From an uncultured Muribaculaceae bacterium (lineage in GTDB: Bacteria > Bacteroidota > Bacteroidia > Bacteroidales > Muribaculaceae), in NCBI GenBank assembly GCA_910587475.1, contig CAJUMR010000019.1, forward strand, positions 1 through 46,575: DNA of 46,575 nucleotides. Reading direction: 5' to 3'. Position 1 is the first letter of the stretch. Each line of letters opens with the position of its first letter. The position numbers and the translations under genes are program-made. The notes below the pieces were generated by a model. The model was not told the origin of the DNA and made no database searches. It worked only from the letters and a program-made list of their open reading frames with translations. Positions 16,167 through 24,339 of this stretch are shown here, piece by piece.

Positions 16167-18047
16167 TTAATTTTCAAATAAGCCGTCGATCGTCACTTCA
16201 CGAGTGTCAAACGGATCAAGCACCTCGTCGACGAGGGCTGCATACTGACCGCGGGTTATGACAGCTTTCTTGTTGAATTTGCCGAGATCGTGTTTTTTCC
16301 ACAATTGGCGAGCTGTTTTCTCGATTTCAGCAGTGTCGATGCCCTTGGTTGCAGCAGCAGCTTTGACTGCTGCGACAGCATCCGCAACTTTGATATTGGC
16401 ATCAGCCGCATAGGGATAGTCCATGTTGTAGAACTCATAAAGGCGGTTGAGTTCAGAGCCGATCAGCGGATCGTTGATATTCATCCATGTCTGATTGCTC
16501 CAGTCGACCTGCTTGCTTGTAGAGTGCAGCAGACCGGTTGCTCCGATGCGCTGAAGCGGACGGAACAGAGAGTGAGAGGGAGCGACATCGAGATACGGGA
16601 GAATGTAACCGCCGGCATCGAGTATCACACGCTGCACGTCGCGGACGGTCACGTCCTTGACGTTCTTACCCTGGGCAAGCGCCAACGATGCGAGAGCTCC
16701 TGCAGCCTGACCGATCTGGAGCACTACGGGCTGCAGACGGGTGGCGCCATTGACGATGTTGGACACAGATATTGACTTTTCGGCCACAATAAGATTGTCG
16801 ACATCCTGCGGGATCAGCGTACCCATCGGCAATCCGAACGACGGAACGGGATGGAAGTGGAGGTCGGGCAGAGATTCTGGGCCGGTGTAACGGGCGTGGT
16901 GATGGTCGACAGGGTAGTCTCCTACGGCTATCGTGGTGCGGTAGAGGGCATCGGGCTGGTCATAGAGCTGCGCCATGTCGTTAAGATCAAATCTTACAAG
17001 ACCATGAATACGGCGGCTTTCACGATGATAAGGTATCAGTGCGAGTTTATCGTCAGTAGGGAACTCGTCGTCGGCGAGACCGAGATTCTTGAAGCCGAGT
17101 TCTTTCTGGAGGAAGTAGACGAAACCTTTGGTGAACTCGCGCGCCTTTGCAAACTCAACTTCGCGCTGCTCGCGGTCGAGCTCGATGACGTTGGTATAAT
17201 AGTCATTGCCCGACACAGGCCAGTTGATCATGTATTTATCATTAGGCAATTTTCCGTAGGTGATCATGACATCGGGCACACGCATACGCGCAGGCTCTTT
17301 GGGATCGGTGCAGAGGTCGTTGAACGAGCAGCACACATAGTCTTCGCGGTTGTATCCCTCGGGGCATTCGATTGTCATATCCTTATCCTTGCCGTAATCC
17401 TTGAGCACGGCAACCCATGTGAGATCCTGGATAATTCCGTTGGCGTCTTCAGGGGCAATATCCTCGCCGGTGACAGCGCGCGACTCCATGCCTATGTCGT
17501 ATTTGACACCGGCCATCTTCGCAACATCGCCAAGCTCTGTAGCATCGATGACCATGCGCGCTTCAATATTTTTCAGCTTACCGTCGGCATCGCGGACTGT
17601 GGCCACCCAACGGCCACGATCTCGGCCAATCGACACGATCTGAACATTGTTCTCGACCTGAAGATTTTTTTCGGCGCCGACCATGTCTCTGAAGATCTGC
17701 TGACCTACCGACGGCTCGAACTGAACATTGCTAACCCAGCCGGTCTTCAGGGCTTCAAATCCTCCGTAATGAGAAGCAAGATTGTTGAGAAACTCGCCCC
17801 ACAGACCGCCGCGCATGCGATAGTTGCCATCGGTGCAGCACACGCCTGCAGATGTCAGCATGCCGCCGATCCACGGCTGTTCTTCAATCACGAGAGTGTT
17901 TGTGCCCATTCGGGCTGCTTGAATTCCTGCGGTCACGCCACTGGCTCCTCCTCCGACAACCAACAGATCGATTGCTTCGGGTACAGCCGCCGAGGCAGCG
18001 GACGAAATCAACGCTGAAGCGACTAACGCTAAGGGGATTTTTTTCAT
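16167..18047 (-). CDS. Exported FAD-dependent oxidoreductase
   Basis: A 626-aa flavoprotein of the FAD_oxidored type (Pfam PF12831-like). A Sec signal peptide (about 1-20, ending SAASA) precedes the dinucleotide-binding fold LLVVGGGASGVTAGIQAARMG (GGGASG 32-37), the acidic strand end LVIEEQPWIGGML, a second FAD contact MVIDATELGDVAKMAG, and the closing motif DNLIVAEKSISVSNIVNGATRLQPVVLQIGQAAG. The C-terminal 100 residues include ITRGQYAALVDEVLDPF, resembling an SLH-like tail seen in this family. First gene of the operon, behind a consensus promoter. It may oxidise a sugar or glycoside outside the cytoplasm. The electron acceptor and substrate are not evident. Confidence 0.85.
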   Translation of the reverse strand: MKKIPLALVASALISSAASAAVPEAIDLLVVGGGASGVTAGIQAARMGTNTLVIEEQPWIGGMLTSAGVCCTDGNYRMRGGLWGEFLNNLASHYGGFEALKTGWVSNVQFEPSVGQQIFRDMVGAEKNLQVENNVQIVSIGRDRGRWVATVRDADGKLKNIEARMVIDATELGDVAKMAGVKYDIGMESRAVTGEDIAPEDANGIIQDLTWVAVLKDYGKDKDMTIECPEGYNREDYVCCSFNDLCTDPKEPARMRVPDVMITYGKLPNDKYMINWPVSGNDYYTNVIELDREQREVEFAKAREFTKGFVYFLQKELGFKNLGLADDEFPTDDKLALIPYHRESRRIHGLVRFDLNDMAQLYDQPDALYRTTIAVGDYPVDHHHARYTGPESLPDLHFHPVPSFGLPMGTLIPQDVDNLIVAEKSISVSNIVNGATRLQPVVLQIGQAAGALASLALAQGKNVKDVTVRDVQRVILDAGGYILPYLDVAPSHSLFRPLQRIGATGLLHSTSKQVDWSNQTWMNINDPLIGSELNRLYEFYNMDYPYAADANIKVADAVAAVKAAAATKGIDTAEIEKTARQLWKKHDLGKFNKKAVITRGQYAALVDEVLDPFDTREVTIDGLFEN

Positions 18048-18095
18048 GGGGATAATATGAGTTACTATATTAAAGATCAGAATTATTTGATTTTA

Positions 18096-18126
18096 CAAAT
18101 ATAGCCACAATTTCCCTAACTGCAAA
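18096..18126 (-). promoter_or_regulatory. Promoter of the exported-oxidoreductase operon
   Basis: On the minus strand TTTG (18126-18123), a 19-base spacer and TATATTTG (18103-18096) fit the Bacteroidetes promoter consensus exactly. The oxidoreductase start codon is about 50 bases downstream. Confidence 0.85.
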
Positions 18127-18151
18127 GAGTGTTTTGCAATTTTTTTACTTT

Positions 18152-18195
18152 GCCGGAGCAAATAAAACATAATTTTAAAAAATTATGGCTCCGGC
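18152..18195. terminator. Nested inverted repeat downstream of hflX
   Basis: Outer arms GCCGGAGC (18152-18159) and GCTCCGGC (18188-18195) enclose an inner perfect repeat CATAATTTT/AAAATTATG (18168-18176 with 18179-18187), with one 8-base bulge on the left. It lies between the hflX stop codon and the promoter of the next operon, so it probably ends the hflX transcript, though the T-rich part is inside the stem rather than after it. Confidence 0.55.
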
Positions 18196-18237
18196 TACCC
18201 AAAATCTGCCCTTAGGCGCGATCCAATAGCCCGTCAC

Positions 18238-19458
18238 TTATTCTTCCGGCTCGTCGTACTTCTGGAAGAGGAAGTCATTATAGGGGAAACGCGCGATATG
18301 GATCTCCCGTGCCTTTTCGTAGATCTTTTGCTTGAGTTCGTCAATATTCACGCCTTTTTTAGCCGAAATGAACACACAATTATCCTTCATCTTTGCCATC
18401 CAGGTCGATTTAAGCTCGTCGAGCGAAATGTTTTCGCGTGATCGGGGCGTGAGATCATCCTCATCCTTAGGCTTATAAGTAAACGCATCAATCTTATTGA
18501 AAACAAGAATCATCGGTTTATCGGCTCCGTCACAGACCTCCCTCAGAGTCTTGTCGACCACCTCGATCTGCTCCTCAAAATTAGGATGCGATATGTCGAC
18601 GACATGCACGAGAAGGTCGGCGTCGCGCACCTCGTCGAGTGTCGACTTGAACGAATCGACCAGATGAGTAGGCAATTTTCTGATGAAGCCCACCGTATCA
18701 GTCAGCAGAAACGGAAGATTGTCGATGATCACCTTGCGCACAGTGGTGTCGAGCGTGGCAAAGAGTTTGTTTTCCGCAAAGACGTCGCTTTTGCTGAGGA
18801 GGTTCATCAGCGTCGATTTGCCGACATTTGTATATCCTACCAAAGCCACGCGGGTGAGCTTGCCTCTGTTCTTGCGCTGCATCGATTTCTGTTTGTCGAT
18901 GGCCACAAGCTCAGCCTTCAGACGCGAGATCTTGTCGAGGATGATTCGTCGGTCGGTCTCGATCTGGGTTTCACCGGGGCCGCGCATGCCGATGCCGCCG
19001 CGCTGACGTTCGAGGTGAGTCCACATTCGGGTCAGTCGAGGAAGAAGGTATTGATATTGAGCCAGCTCCACCTGCGTCTTGGCGTTGGCCGTCTGTGCTC
19101 TCTTCGCAAATATGTCAAGAATAAGGCTTGTGCGGTCAAGCACCTTGACACACAATTCGCGCTCGATGTTGGCAACCTGCTTCACCGTGAGATCATCATC
19201 AAAGATAACCATAGCCACATCATTCTCGTCGACATAAGCCTTTATTTCATCCAACTTGCCCTTGCCGACAAACGTCCGGGGATTAGGATAATCGAGACGC
19301 TGCAGGAATGTGTTCACGGTTTCGGCCCCTGCCGTATCGGCAAGAAAAGCAAGTTCAGCAAGATACTCGTTGGCTTTCAACTCATTTTGGCGCGGAGTGA
19401 TAAGCCCGACGAGAACCGCTTTTTCATTTATATCTGTAGATAATACTTGATCTTTCAT
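18238..19458 (-). CDS. hflX: Ribosome-associated GTPase HflX
   Basis: A 406-aa GTPase that in other bacteria binds the 50S subunit and splits stalled ribosomes. The N-terminal HflX domain has NPRTFVGKGKLDEI (59-72). The linker carries RQRGGIGMRGPGETQIETDRR. The G domain has G1 GYTNVGKST (208-216), a LTDTVGFI G3 and an NKID G4. I place the start at the ATG at 19458 (MKDQVLSTD): the frame extends 47 codons further up, but that extension is a hydrophobic, cysteine-rich stretch not found in HflX and overlaps the promoter zone. Divergent from the LRR gene. Confidence 0.93.
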   Translation of the reverse strand: MKDQVLSTDINEKAVLVGLITPRQNELKANEYLAELAFLADTAGAETVNTFLQRLDYPNPRTFVGKGKLDEIKAYVDENDVAMVIFDDDLTVKQVANIERELCVKVLDRTSLILDIFAKRAQTANAKTQVELAQYQYLLPRLTRMWTHLERQRGGIGMRGPGETQIETDRRIILDKISRLKAELVAIDKQKSMQRKNRGKLTRVALVGYTNVGKSTLMNLLSKSDVFAENKLFATLDTTVRKVIIDNLPFLLTDTVGFIRKLPTHLVDSFKSTLDEVRDADLLVHVVDISHPNFEEQIEVVDKTLREVCDGADKPMILVFNKIDAFTYKPKDEDDLTPRSRENISLDELKSTWMAKMKDNCVFISAKKGVNIDELKQKIYEKAREIHIARFPYNDFLFQKYDEPEE

Positions 19459-19502
19459 AAATTCTGAGCGATTAGCTTCTGCATTAATAACAGAATGACA
19501 AA

Positions 19503-19510
19503 CAAAATTA
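19503..19510 (-). promoter_or_regulatory. -7 element for hflX
   Basis: TAATTTTG on the minus strand fits TAnnTTTG and lies 44 bases above the chosen hflX start. A TTG lies 23 bases upstream, longer than the usual spacing. It supports placing the hflX start at 19458. Confidence 0.45.
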
Positions 19511-19553
19511 CAGCATATTTTCGAAAAAAAACGCAACAACGCGAAAAAAAGCT

Positions 19554-19561
19554 TATATTTG
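19554..19561 (+). promoter_or_regulatory. -7 element for the LRR gene
   Basis: TATATTTG matches the -7 consensus and is 47 bases before the LRR gene start. A -33 TTTG at the usual distance is not seen; an A-rich tract lies upstream instead. Confidence 0.45.
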
Positions 19562-19608
19562 CATCCGTAAACGAACAAAAAGAACACCCCTACTAACACA
19601 TTTTACTT

Positions 19609-21921
19609 ATGAAAAAATCGTGCTGTAATCTTCTATTCATTTTATTGGCCTTTCTTATCTGCTTACCGACCGAAGTGTCTGCGGCGACAGGCACCGTCAA
19701 GGTAATCACATCAGCGCCGGCCGGAACAAAGCTCCGCATTCAGGCATCGCCCTACGACTTCGCGGTCACCGGAGCTGACAAGTCTGAGTTTTTCGGCGAG
19801 TATTTTTCGAGAGGAGCAGGAAGTGAAATCACCATTTCGGCCGACAATCTGAGCCAGATAGAAGTCTACGGCTGCGAACTCACAAGCTTTGAAGTCGTCT
19901 CGGGCAGCGATCTGTTCATCATAAAGTGCTATAACAACAAACTTGAGACACTCGATCTTAAAGGTTGTGCAAAACTCGAAGTCCTCGACTGCCACAACAA
20001 CAAACTCACAGCATTGGATCTCAGCGCAAATCCGATACTCGAAACGCTCAACGTCAGCGAGAACAAGCTTGAGACACTAACCCTCGGCACACAAGACAAA
20101 CTGACCACTCTTGACTGCAGCAACACAAAACTCTCGCAACTCGATCTGACAAACTGCCCTGCGCTCAACGATCTGTCGTTCCACAATTGCAATATCTCAT
20201 CGGTCAACCTCTCAAACAACAAGATGCTCGAATGGATATATGCCTATGGCAACAATCTGGCAGGCGAATCGATGGATAATTTCATTGCATCGATGCCCGA
20301 AGCCCGCACCACAGGCCTCATCTACATCGTCGACACTCGCGACGACAGCGAGAACAATGTCTGCACAATGGACAACGTAAGAGCTTTCGCCGCCAAAGGA
20401 TGGGCCACAATGGACTACTTCGGAGGATATGCAACTGACACTCAGGTCGGCAAATTCTACCCCGGATCAGACTATGTGCCGACCGTGAGCGACCGCAAGA
20501 TAGCACTGACCACAAGCCGCGCAGCCGGTGAAACCATCTCTCTGTACATCGGCACATCGGCCAACATCTCCATATCAGGCGTGAAAGAAATCGCTGCCAG
20601 CGGACGCCAAACCTACACTTTGACCTCTCAGAACGTTGAAATCGCAGGCGATGTCACAGCTCTCGAATGCAACGGCAACGACCTCACCTCGTTGAGCTTC
20701 TCGGACGCCAGTCTGCTCACACGTCTCGAATGCCAGAACAACAATCTCGAGAGCCTCGACATGTCGGGAGCTAAAGCGCTCACCCAGCTTTACAGCCAGC
20801 ACAACAAGCTCGAAACTCTCAACCTCGACGGCTGCACATCGCTTCTCCGCGTCGACTGCTACCAGAACCAGTTGAAGGGCAACAACATGAAAGCGTTGAT
20901 GAATTCGCTATACGATGCAACCGACACCCCATATCTCTTTGTGATCGACACCGAAGCCAAGGATGGATCGGAAGGAAACGTTGCCACGAAGGACGACGTA
21001 AAGATAGCCACCGACAAAGGCTGGAAAGTATTCGATTACGCCAACGGAGCCAACTGGGGCATGGGAGTAGTTTATGCCGGATCGGATCCCGAAGAGCCGC
21101 AACTCCCCGCCGAATATTTCACCATCACCCGTCCTGACAAGGGTCACATCATGATAACCGTCAACTTCGCTGATAAAAACTACTATCCGGTGATCGAAGG
21201 CGGAAATCTTGCAGGCTGGAACGGAAGTGCCCTCACTGTCGACATGACCGAAGAAACACTGAAAGTGTACGGCGACGCAGTACTCCTCTACCCGATCATG
21301 ACCTTCATCAACGGCATTGACGTGACCAACCTGCCCAACCTTGTAGAGTTGAACATTGCGCTCAACGATATCACAGATCTCGACCTCAGCAAAAACAGCA
21401 AACTCGAGACACTCAGCTGCGAAGGCAATCTTCTCAAATCGCTCGACTTCAGCGGCTGCCCTGCCATCGACTACGTCAACTGCTACGGCAATCAGATCAA
21501 AGGCAGCGATATGACAGCCATGGTCAACTCTCTGCCGACGCGCTCCGCCGAGGCAACCGGCCAACTGATCGTGTTCGACGGATCGTATGCCTACGAAGGC
21601 AACGAATGCCTCAGCTCAGACGTTGAACTTGCCAAAACAAAATTCTGGGTGACCTACGAATTATCGGGCGACGACGTGATCCCCTACAAGGGCTTCGAAT
21701 CGTCAGGCATCGAAGACATCGCCGTATCCGGCGGTTCATTGACCTACGACGCCGCAACCGCTACAGTCACCTCCGCATCACCCGCAACAATAGAAATCTA
21801 TTCAACCAACGGCCATATCGTAGCCAAGGCCACAGACGCTCTCAGCCTTTCAGTTGCAGGCCTCGACCGAGGCATCTACATCGTCCGCTCAGGATCTGAG
21901 ACAATGAAGATTTCGAGATAA
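19609..21921 (+). CDS. Secreted leucine-rich repeat protein
   Basis: A 770-aa exported protein. Signal peptide 1-25 (MKKSCCNLLF, cleavage after VSA). The body is three related modules, at about 27-275, 295-480 and 503-693. Each has short LRRs of the form LExLDCxxNKLxxLDLS followed by a closing block ending in KGW..DY or a variant. The last 70 residues (about 698-770: SSGIEDI... GLDRGIYIVRSG...MKISR) resemble the C-terminal sorting domain used by type IX secretion in Bacteroidetes. It is probably surface-bound or released and likely binds protein or glycan; no catalytic motif is seen. A hairpin follows the gene. Confidence 0.85.
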   Translation: MKKSCCNLLFILLAFLICLPTEVSAATGTVKVITSAPAGTKLRIQASPYDFAVTGADKSEFFGEYFSRGAGSEITISADNLSQIEVYGCELTSFEVVSGSDLFIIKCYNNKLETLDLKGCAKLEVLDCHNNKLTALDLSANPILETLNVSENKLETLTLGTQDKLTTLDCSNTKLSQLDLTNCPALNDLSFHNCNISSVNLSNNKMLEWIYAYGNNLAGESMDNFIASMPEARTTGLIYIVDTRDDSENNVCTMDNVRAFAAKGWATMDYFGGYATDTQVGKFYPGSDYVPTVSDRKIALTTSRAAGETISLYIGTSANISISGVKEIAASGRQTYTLTSQNVEIAGDVTALECNGNDLTSLSFSDASLLTRLECQNNNLESLDMSGAKALTQLYSQHNKLETLNLDGCTSLLRVDCYQNQLKGNNMKALMNSLYDATDTPYLFVIDTEAKDGSEGNVATKDDVKIATDKGWKVFDYANGANWGMGVVYAGSDPEEPQLPAEYFTITRPDKGHIMITVNFADKNYYPVIEGGNLAGWNGSALTVDMTEETLKVYGDAVLLYPIMTFINGIDVTNLPNLVELNIALNDITDLDLSKNSKLETLSCEGNLLKSLDFSGCPAIDYVNCYGNQIKGSDMTAMVNSLPTRSAEATGQLIVFDGSYAYEGNECLSSDVELAKTKFWVTYELSGDDVIPYKGFESSGIEDIAVSGGSLTYDAATATVTSASPATIEIYSTNGHIVAKATDALSLSVAGLDRGIYIVRSGSETMKISR
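19687..21687 (+). repeat. Three tandem LRR modules inside one gene
   Basis: Modules at about 19687-20433, 20491-21048 and 21115-21687. Closing blocks align by eye: ESMDNFIASMP...IYIVDT, NNMKALMNSL...LFVIDT and SDMTAMVNSLP...LIVFDG. They have diverged, so the triplication is old. The first module holds more LRR units than the others. Confidence 0.7.
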
Positions 21922-21962
21922 CGGCTTCCCCGCCTGCCGGCGAAAGCCTCTATAGCATTAAC

Positions 21963-22006
21963 GTTCGCCATCGTAGCTGCGCAACCGCGCAACAACGATG
22001 GCGAAC
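21963..22006 (+). terminator. Hairpin after the LRR gene
   Basis: A 12-bp perfect inverted repeat, GTTCGCCATCGT (21963-21974) with ACGATGGCGAAC (21995-22006), holds a smaller TGCGC/GCGCA repeat in its loop. It follows the LRR stop codon by about 40 bases. The downstream side is A-rich rather than T-rich, so termination may be inefficient. Confidence 0.6.
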
Positions 22007-22056
22007 ATAATAAAAACGACAACACCATTCTCCTCCGCCAATTGCAACATTGCCCG

Positions 22057-23064
22057 ATGAGACACTATTACCACCATAACAATCCCATCACACTCGAGTC
22101 CGGAGCTTCACTTCCCGAACTGACAATCGCCTACGACACATTCGGCGAAATCAACGACGACAGAAGCAACGTGGTATGGGTGATGCACGCCCTCACCGCC
22201 GACTCCGATGTCGCCGACTGGTGGCCCCACACAGTCGAGAGCGGCAAGTTCCTCGATCCTGACAAATGGTTTATAGTGTGTGCCAACGTACTCGGATCAT
22301 GCTATGGAACGACCGGACCGATGTCGACCAACCCAGAAACAGGGCGGCCGTACTTTGATTCATTCCCCGATGTCACCGTAAGAGACATGGTGATGTGCCA
22401 TCGACTTTTGGCCAAGCACCTCGACATCGAGCGCATCCACACGATCGTCGGGTCGTCGTTAGGAGGCTTTCAAGCTATCGAATGGCTCGTCACAGAACCT
22501 GAAATAGCCCGACGCGCCATATTGATAGCCACCGACTATCAATGCCGGCCTTGGCTCGCCGCCATCAACAAGTCAATGTACATGGCCATCGAGGCCGACG
22601 GCACTCTTGGCGAGCAACGCCACGACGCCGCCACCAAAGGTCTCGCTGCCGCACGCGCCATCGGACTGCTCAGCTACCGCGGACAGTCAGCCTACGACAC
22701 CACCCAAGCCGACAAGGGCGACGAGCACAAACCCTTCGAACGCAGGGTCCACAGCTATCAGGCCTACCAAGGAAAAAAACTATGCGATCGTTTCGACGTG
22801 TACAGCTATCTTAAAATGTGCCGTTCGACTGATTCTCACGATATTGCCCGCGGACGAATGTCGGCAGAAGCAGCCTTGGCGCGGGTCAAGGCCCGGTGTC
22901 TTGTCGTGGCGATAAGTTCAGACATACTGTTTCCACCGGCCTATCACCACGAGCTTGCCGCCATGTTGCCCGACGCGACCTACAGAGAGATCGACTCCGA
23001 GTTTGCCCACGACGGTTTCCTGATCGAACACGACAAACTCAATTCAATAATAAGTTCCTTCTAA
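22057..23064 (+). CDS. metX: Homoserine O-acetyltransferase
   Basis: A 335-aa alpha/beta-hydrolase-fold enzyme moving an acetyl group from acetyl-CoA to homoserine, the first committed step to methionine. Visible are HALTADS, the GSCYGTTGP stretch, the nucleophile elbow GSSLGG (132-137, nucleophile S134), ISSDILFPP with the catalytic aspartate, and the catalytic histidine in FAHDGFLIE. I chose the ATG at 22057 (MRHYYHHN), where family similarity begins; an in-frame ATG at 22042 adds five residues. Acetyl versus succinyl donor cannot be told with certainty. hom lies 46 bases downstream. No riboswitch fold is evident upstream. Confidence 0.93.
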   Translation: MRHYYHHNNPITLESGASLPELTIAYDTFGEINDDRSNVVWVMHALTADSDVADWWPHTVESGKFLDPDKWFIVCANVLGSCYGTTGPMSTNPETGRPYFDSFPDVTVRDMVMCHRLLAKHLDIERIHTIVGSSLGGFQAIEWLVTEPEIARRAILIATDYQCRPWLAAINKSMYMAIEADGTLGEQRHDAATKGLAAARAIGLLSYRGQSAYDTTQADKGDEHKPFERRVHSYQAYQGKKLCDRFDVYSYLKMCRSTDSHDIARGRMSAEAALARVKARCLVVAISSDILFPPAYHHELAAMLPDATYREIDSEFAHDGFLIEHDKLNSIISSF

Positions 23065-23110
23065 ATCGTTTTTCTTCAGCGATCACTTACCCACTAACCG
23101 AACAATCACA

Positions 23111-24301
23111 ATGAGTAAAAAAATAAAAATCGGCCTTTTTGGCTTCGGCACCGTAGGACGCGGCCTGTTCGAACTTCTCAACGACGTCCCGACGGCCAAC
23201 GTCAGCATCGAACGCATCTGTGTGCGCGATCTGTCGCGCGACCGTGGAGTCAATGCCAGATTCACCGATTCGGCCGACGACATATTCAACGACCCCGACA
23301 TCAACTTCATCGTCGAGCTGATCGACGATGCCGACGCATCGTTCGACATTGTCAGCCGCGCGATACGAAACAGACTTCCCGTTGTCACCGGCAACAAAAA
23401 GATGCTTGCCCACAAACTGCCTGAGCTGATCGAACTGCAGAAACACTACGGCAGCACCCTGCTCTACGACGCCTCGGCCTGCGGATCAATACCGGTGATA
23501 CGAAACCTCGAAGAATACTACGACAACGACCTGCTGATATCGGTCAAAGGCATCCTCAACGGATCGTCCAACTTCATTCTGTCGAAAATATTCAACGACC
23601 ACATGTCGCATGCCGACGCCCTCGAACTTGCCCGCAAAGAGGGGTTTCTCGAAAGCAATCCGACACTCGATCTCGACGGTTGGGACTCCTTGTTCAAACT
23701 CGTGATAATCGGCGTGCATGCCTTCGGAGTGTATGTCGATCCTGCCAAAGTGTTCAACTACGGCATCACCCATATGAACGACAACGACATCAGATTTGCG
23801 ATGGAAAAAGACCGCCGCATCAAGCTTGTCGCCCACGTCGAGAAACTCGCCGACAACAGATTGGTAATGTGCGTCATACCGCAACTGATATCGCGCAACA
23901 AGTATATCTATTCGGTCGAAGACGAGTTCAACGGAGTGGTCATCAAAGGTTTGTTCTACGACAAGCAATTCATGTTCGGCCGCGGCGCCGGTGCGCGTCC
24001 GACTTCTTCGGCTGTGCTGTCCGACATAACGGCTTGCCTCTACGATTATAAATACGAATACAAGAAGCTGCGCCACTCGTCCACATTGCCGCAGTTCTCC
24101 GACGACATCGCCTTCAGAATATATGTCCGCTACAGCGATCCCGTCGATCTCGGACTGCTGCACTTCGAGGAAGTGTATGAAAACTATTCGTCGAAAGGCT
24201 ATAATTATATCGTAGGCCGTGTGACGCTGAAAAGCCTCCATGCCGCACGCGAATCCCTCAACAGCCGCAAGGTCTTTTTAGCTGCCTATCCGTCAGATTG
24301 A
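23111..24301 (+). CDS. hom: Homoserine dehydrogenase
   Basis: A 396-aa NAD(P)H-dependent enzyme reducing aspartate semialdehyde to homoserine, the substrate of MetX next door. The Rossmann motif GLFGFGTVGRGLFELL is at 8-23, and the catalytic domain shows VVTGNKKMLA, the signature KGILNGSSNFIL and the GRGAGARPTSSAVLSD stretch. After the catalytic domain about 75 residues (from DIAFRIYVRY) look like a diverged ACT-type domain, but I cannot see a classic regulatory ACT pattern. It forms a metX-hom unit for methionine and threonine supply. It is not fused to aspartate kinase. Confidence 0.93.
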   Translation: MSKKIKIGLFGFGTVGRGLFELLNDVPTANVSIERICVRDLSRDRGVNARFTDSADDIFNDPDINFIVELIDDADASFDIVSRAIRNRLPVVTGNKKMLAHKLPELIELQKHYGSTLLYDASACGSIPVIRNLEEYYDNDLLISVKGILNGSSNFILSKIFNDHMSHADALELARKEGFLESNPTLDLDGWDSLFKLVIIGVHAFGVYVDPAKVFNYGITHMNDNDIRFAMEKDRRIKLVAHVEKLADNRLVMCVIPQLISRNKYIYSVEDEFNGVVIKGLFYDKQFMFGRGAGARPTSSAVLSDITACLYDYKYEYKKLRHSSTLPQFSDDIAFRIYVRYSDPVDLGLLHFEEVYENYSSKGYNYIVGRVTLKSLHAARESLNSRKVFLAAYPSD

Positions 24302-24311
24302 TATTTTTTAG

Positions 24312-24319
24312 TACCTTTG
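24312..24319 (+). promoter_or_regulatory. -7 element before the pseudokinase gene
   Basis: TACCTTTG matches TAnnTTTG and lies 20 bases before the pseudokinase start, just after hom. A -33 element at normal spacing is not clear, so the gene may also be read through from metX-hom. Confidence 0.4.
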
Positions 24320-24339
24320 TAAAAATTAACACGATCACA

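Noticed and set aside
16851..18017. 388-codon plus-strand frame inside the FAD oxidoreductase gene
   Set aside because: Same antisense shadow effect; the minus-strand gene has a signal peptide, FAD motifs and a consensus promoter.
19459..19608. Possible replication origin at the switch from mostly minus-strand to plus-strand genes
   Set aside because: Base skew follows gene strand through codon bias, there are no DnaA-box clusters or dnaA/dnaN genes, and glpR breaks the strand block.
21922..22056. SAM-responsive riboswitch ahead of metX
   Set aside because: Only a simple terminator-like hairpin is present; I see no conserved riboswitch core.
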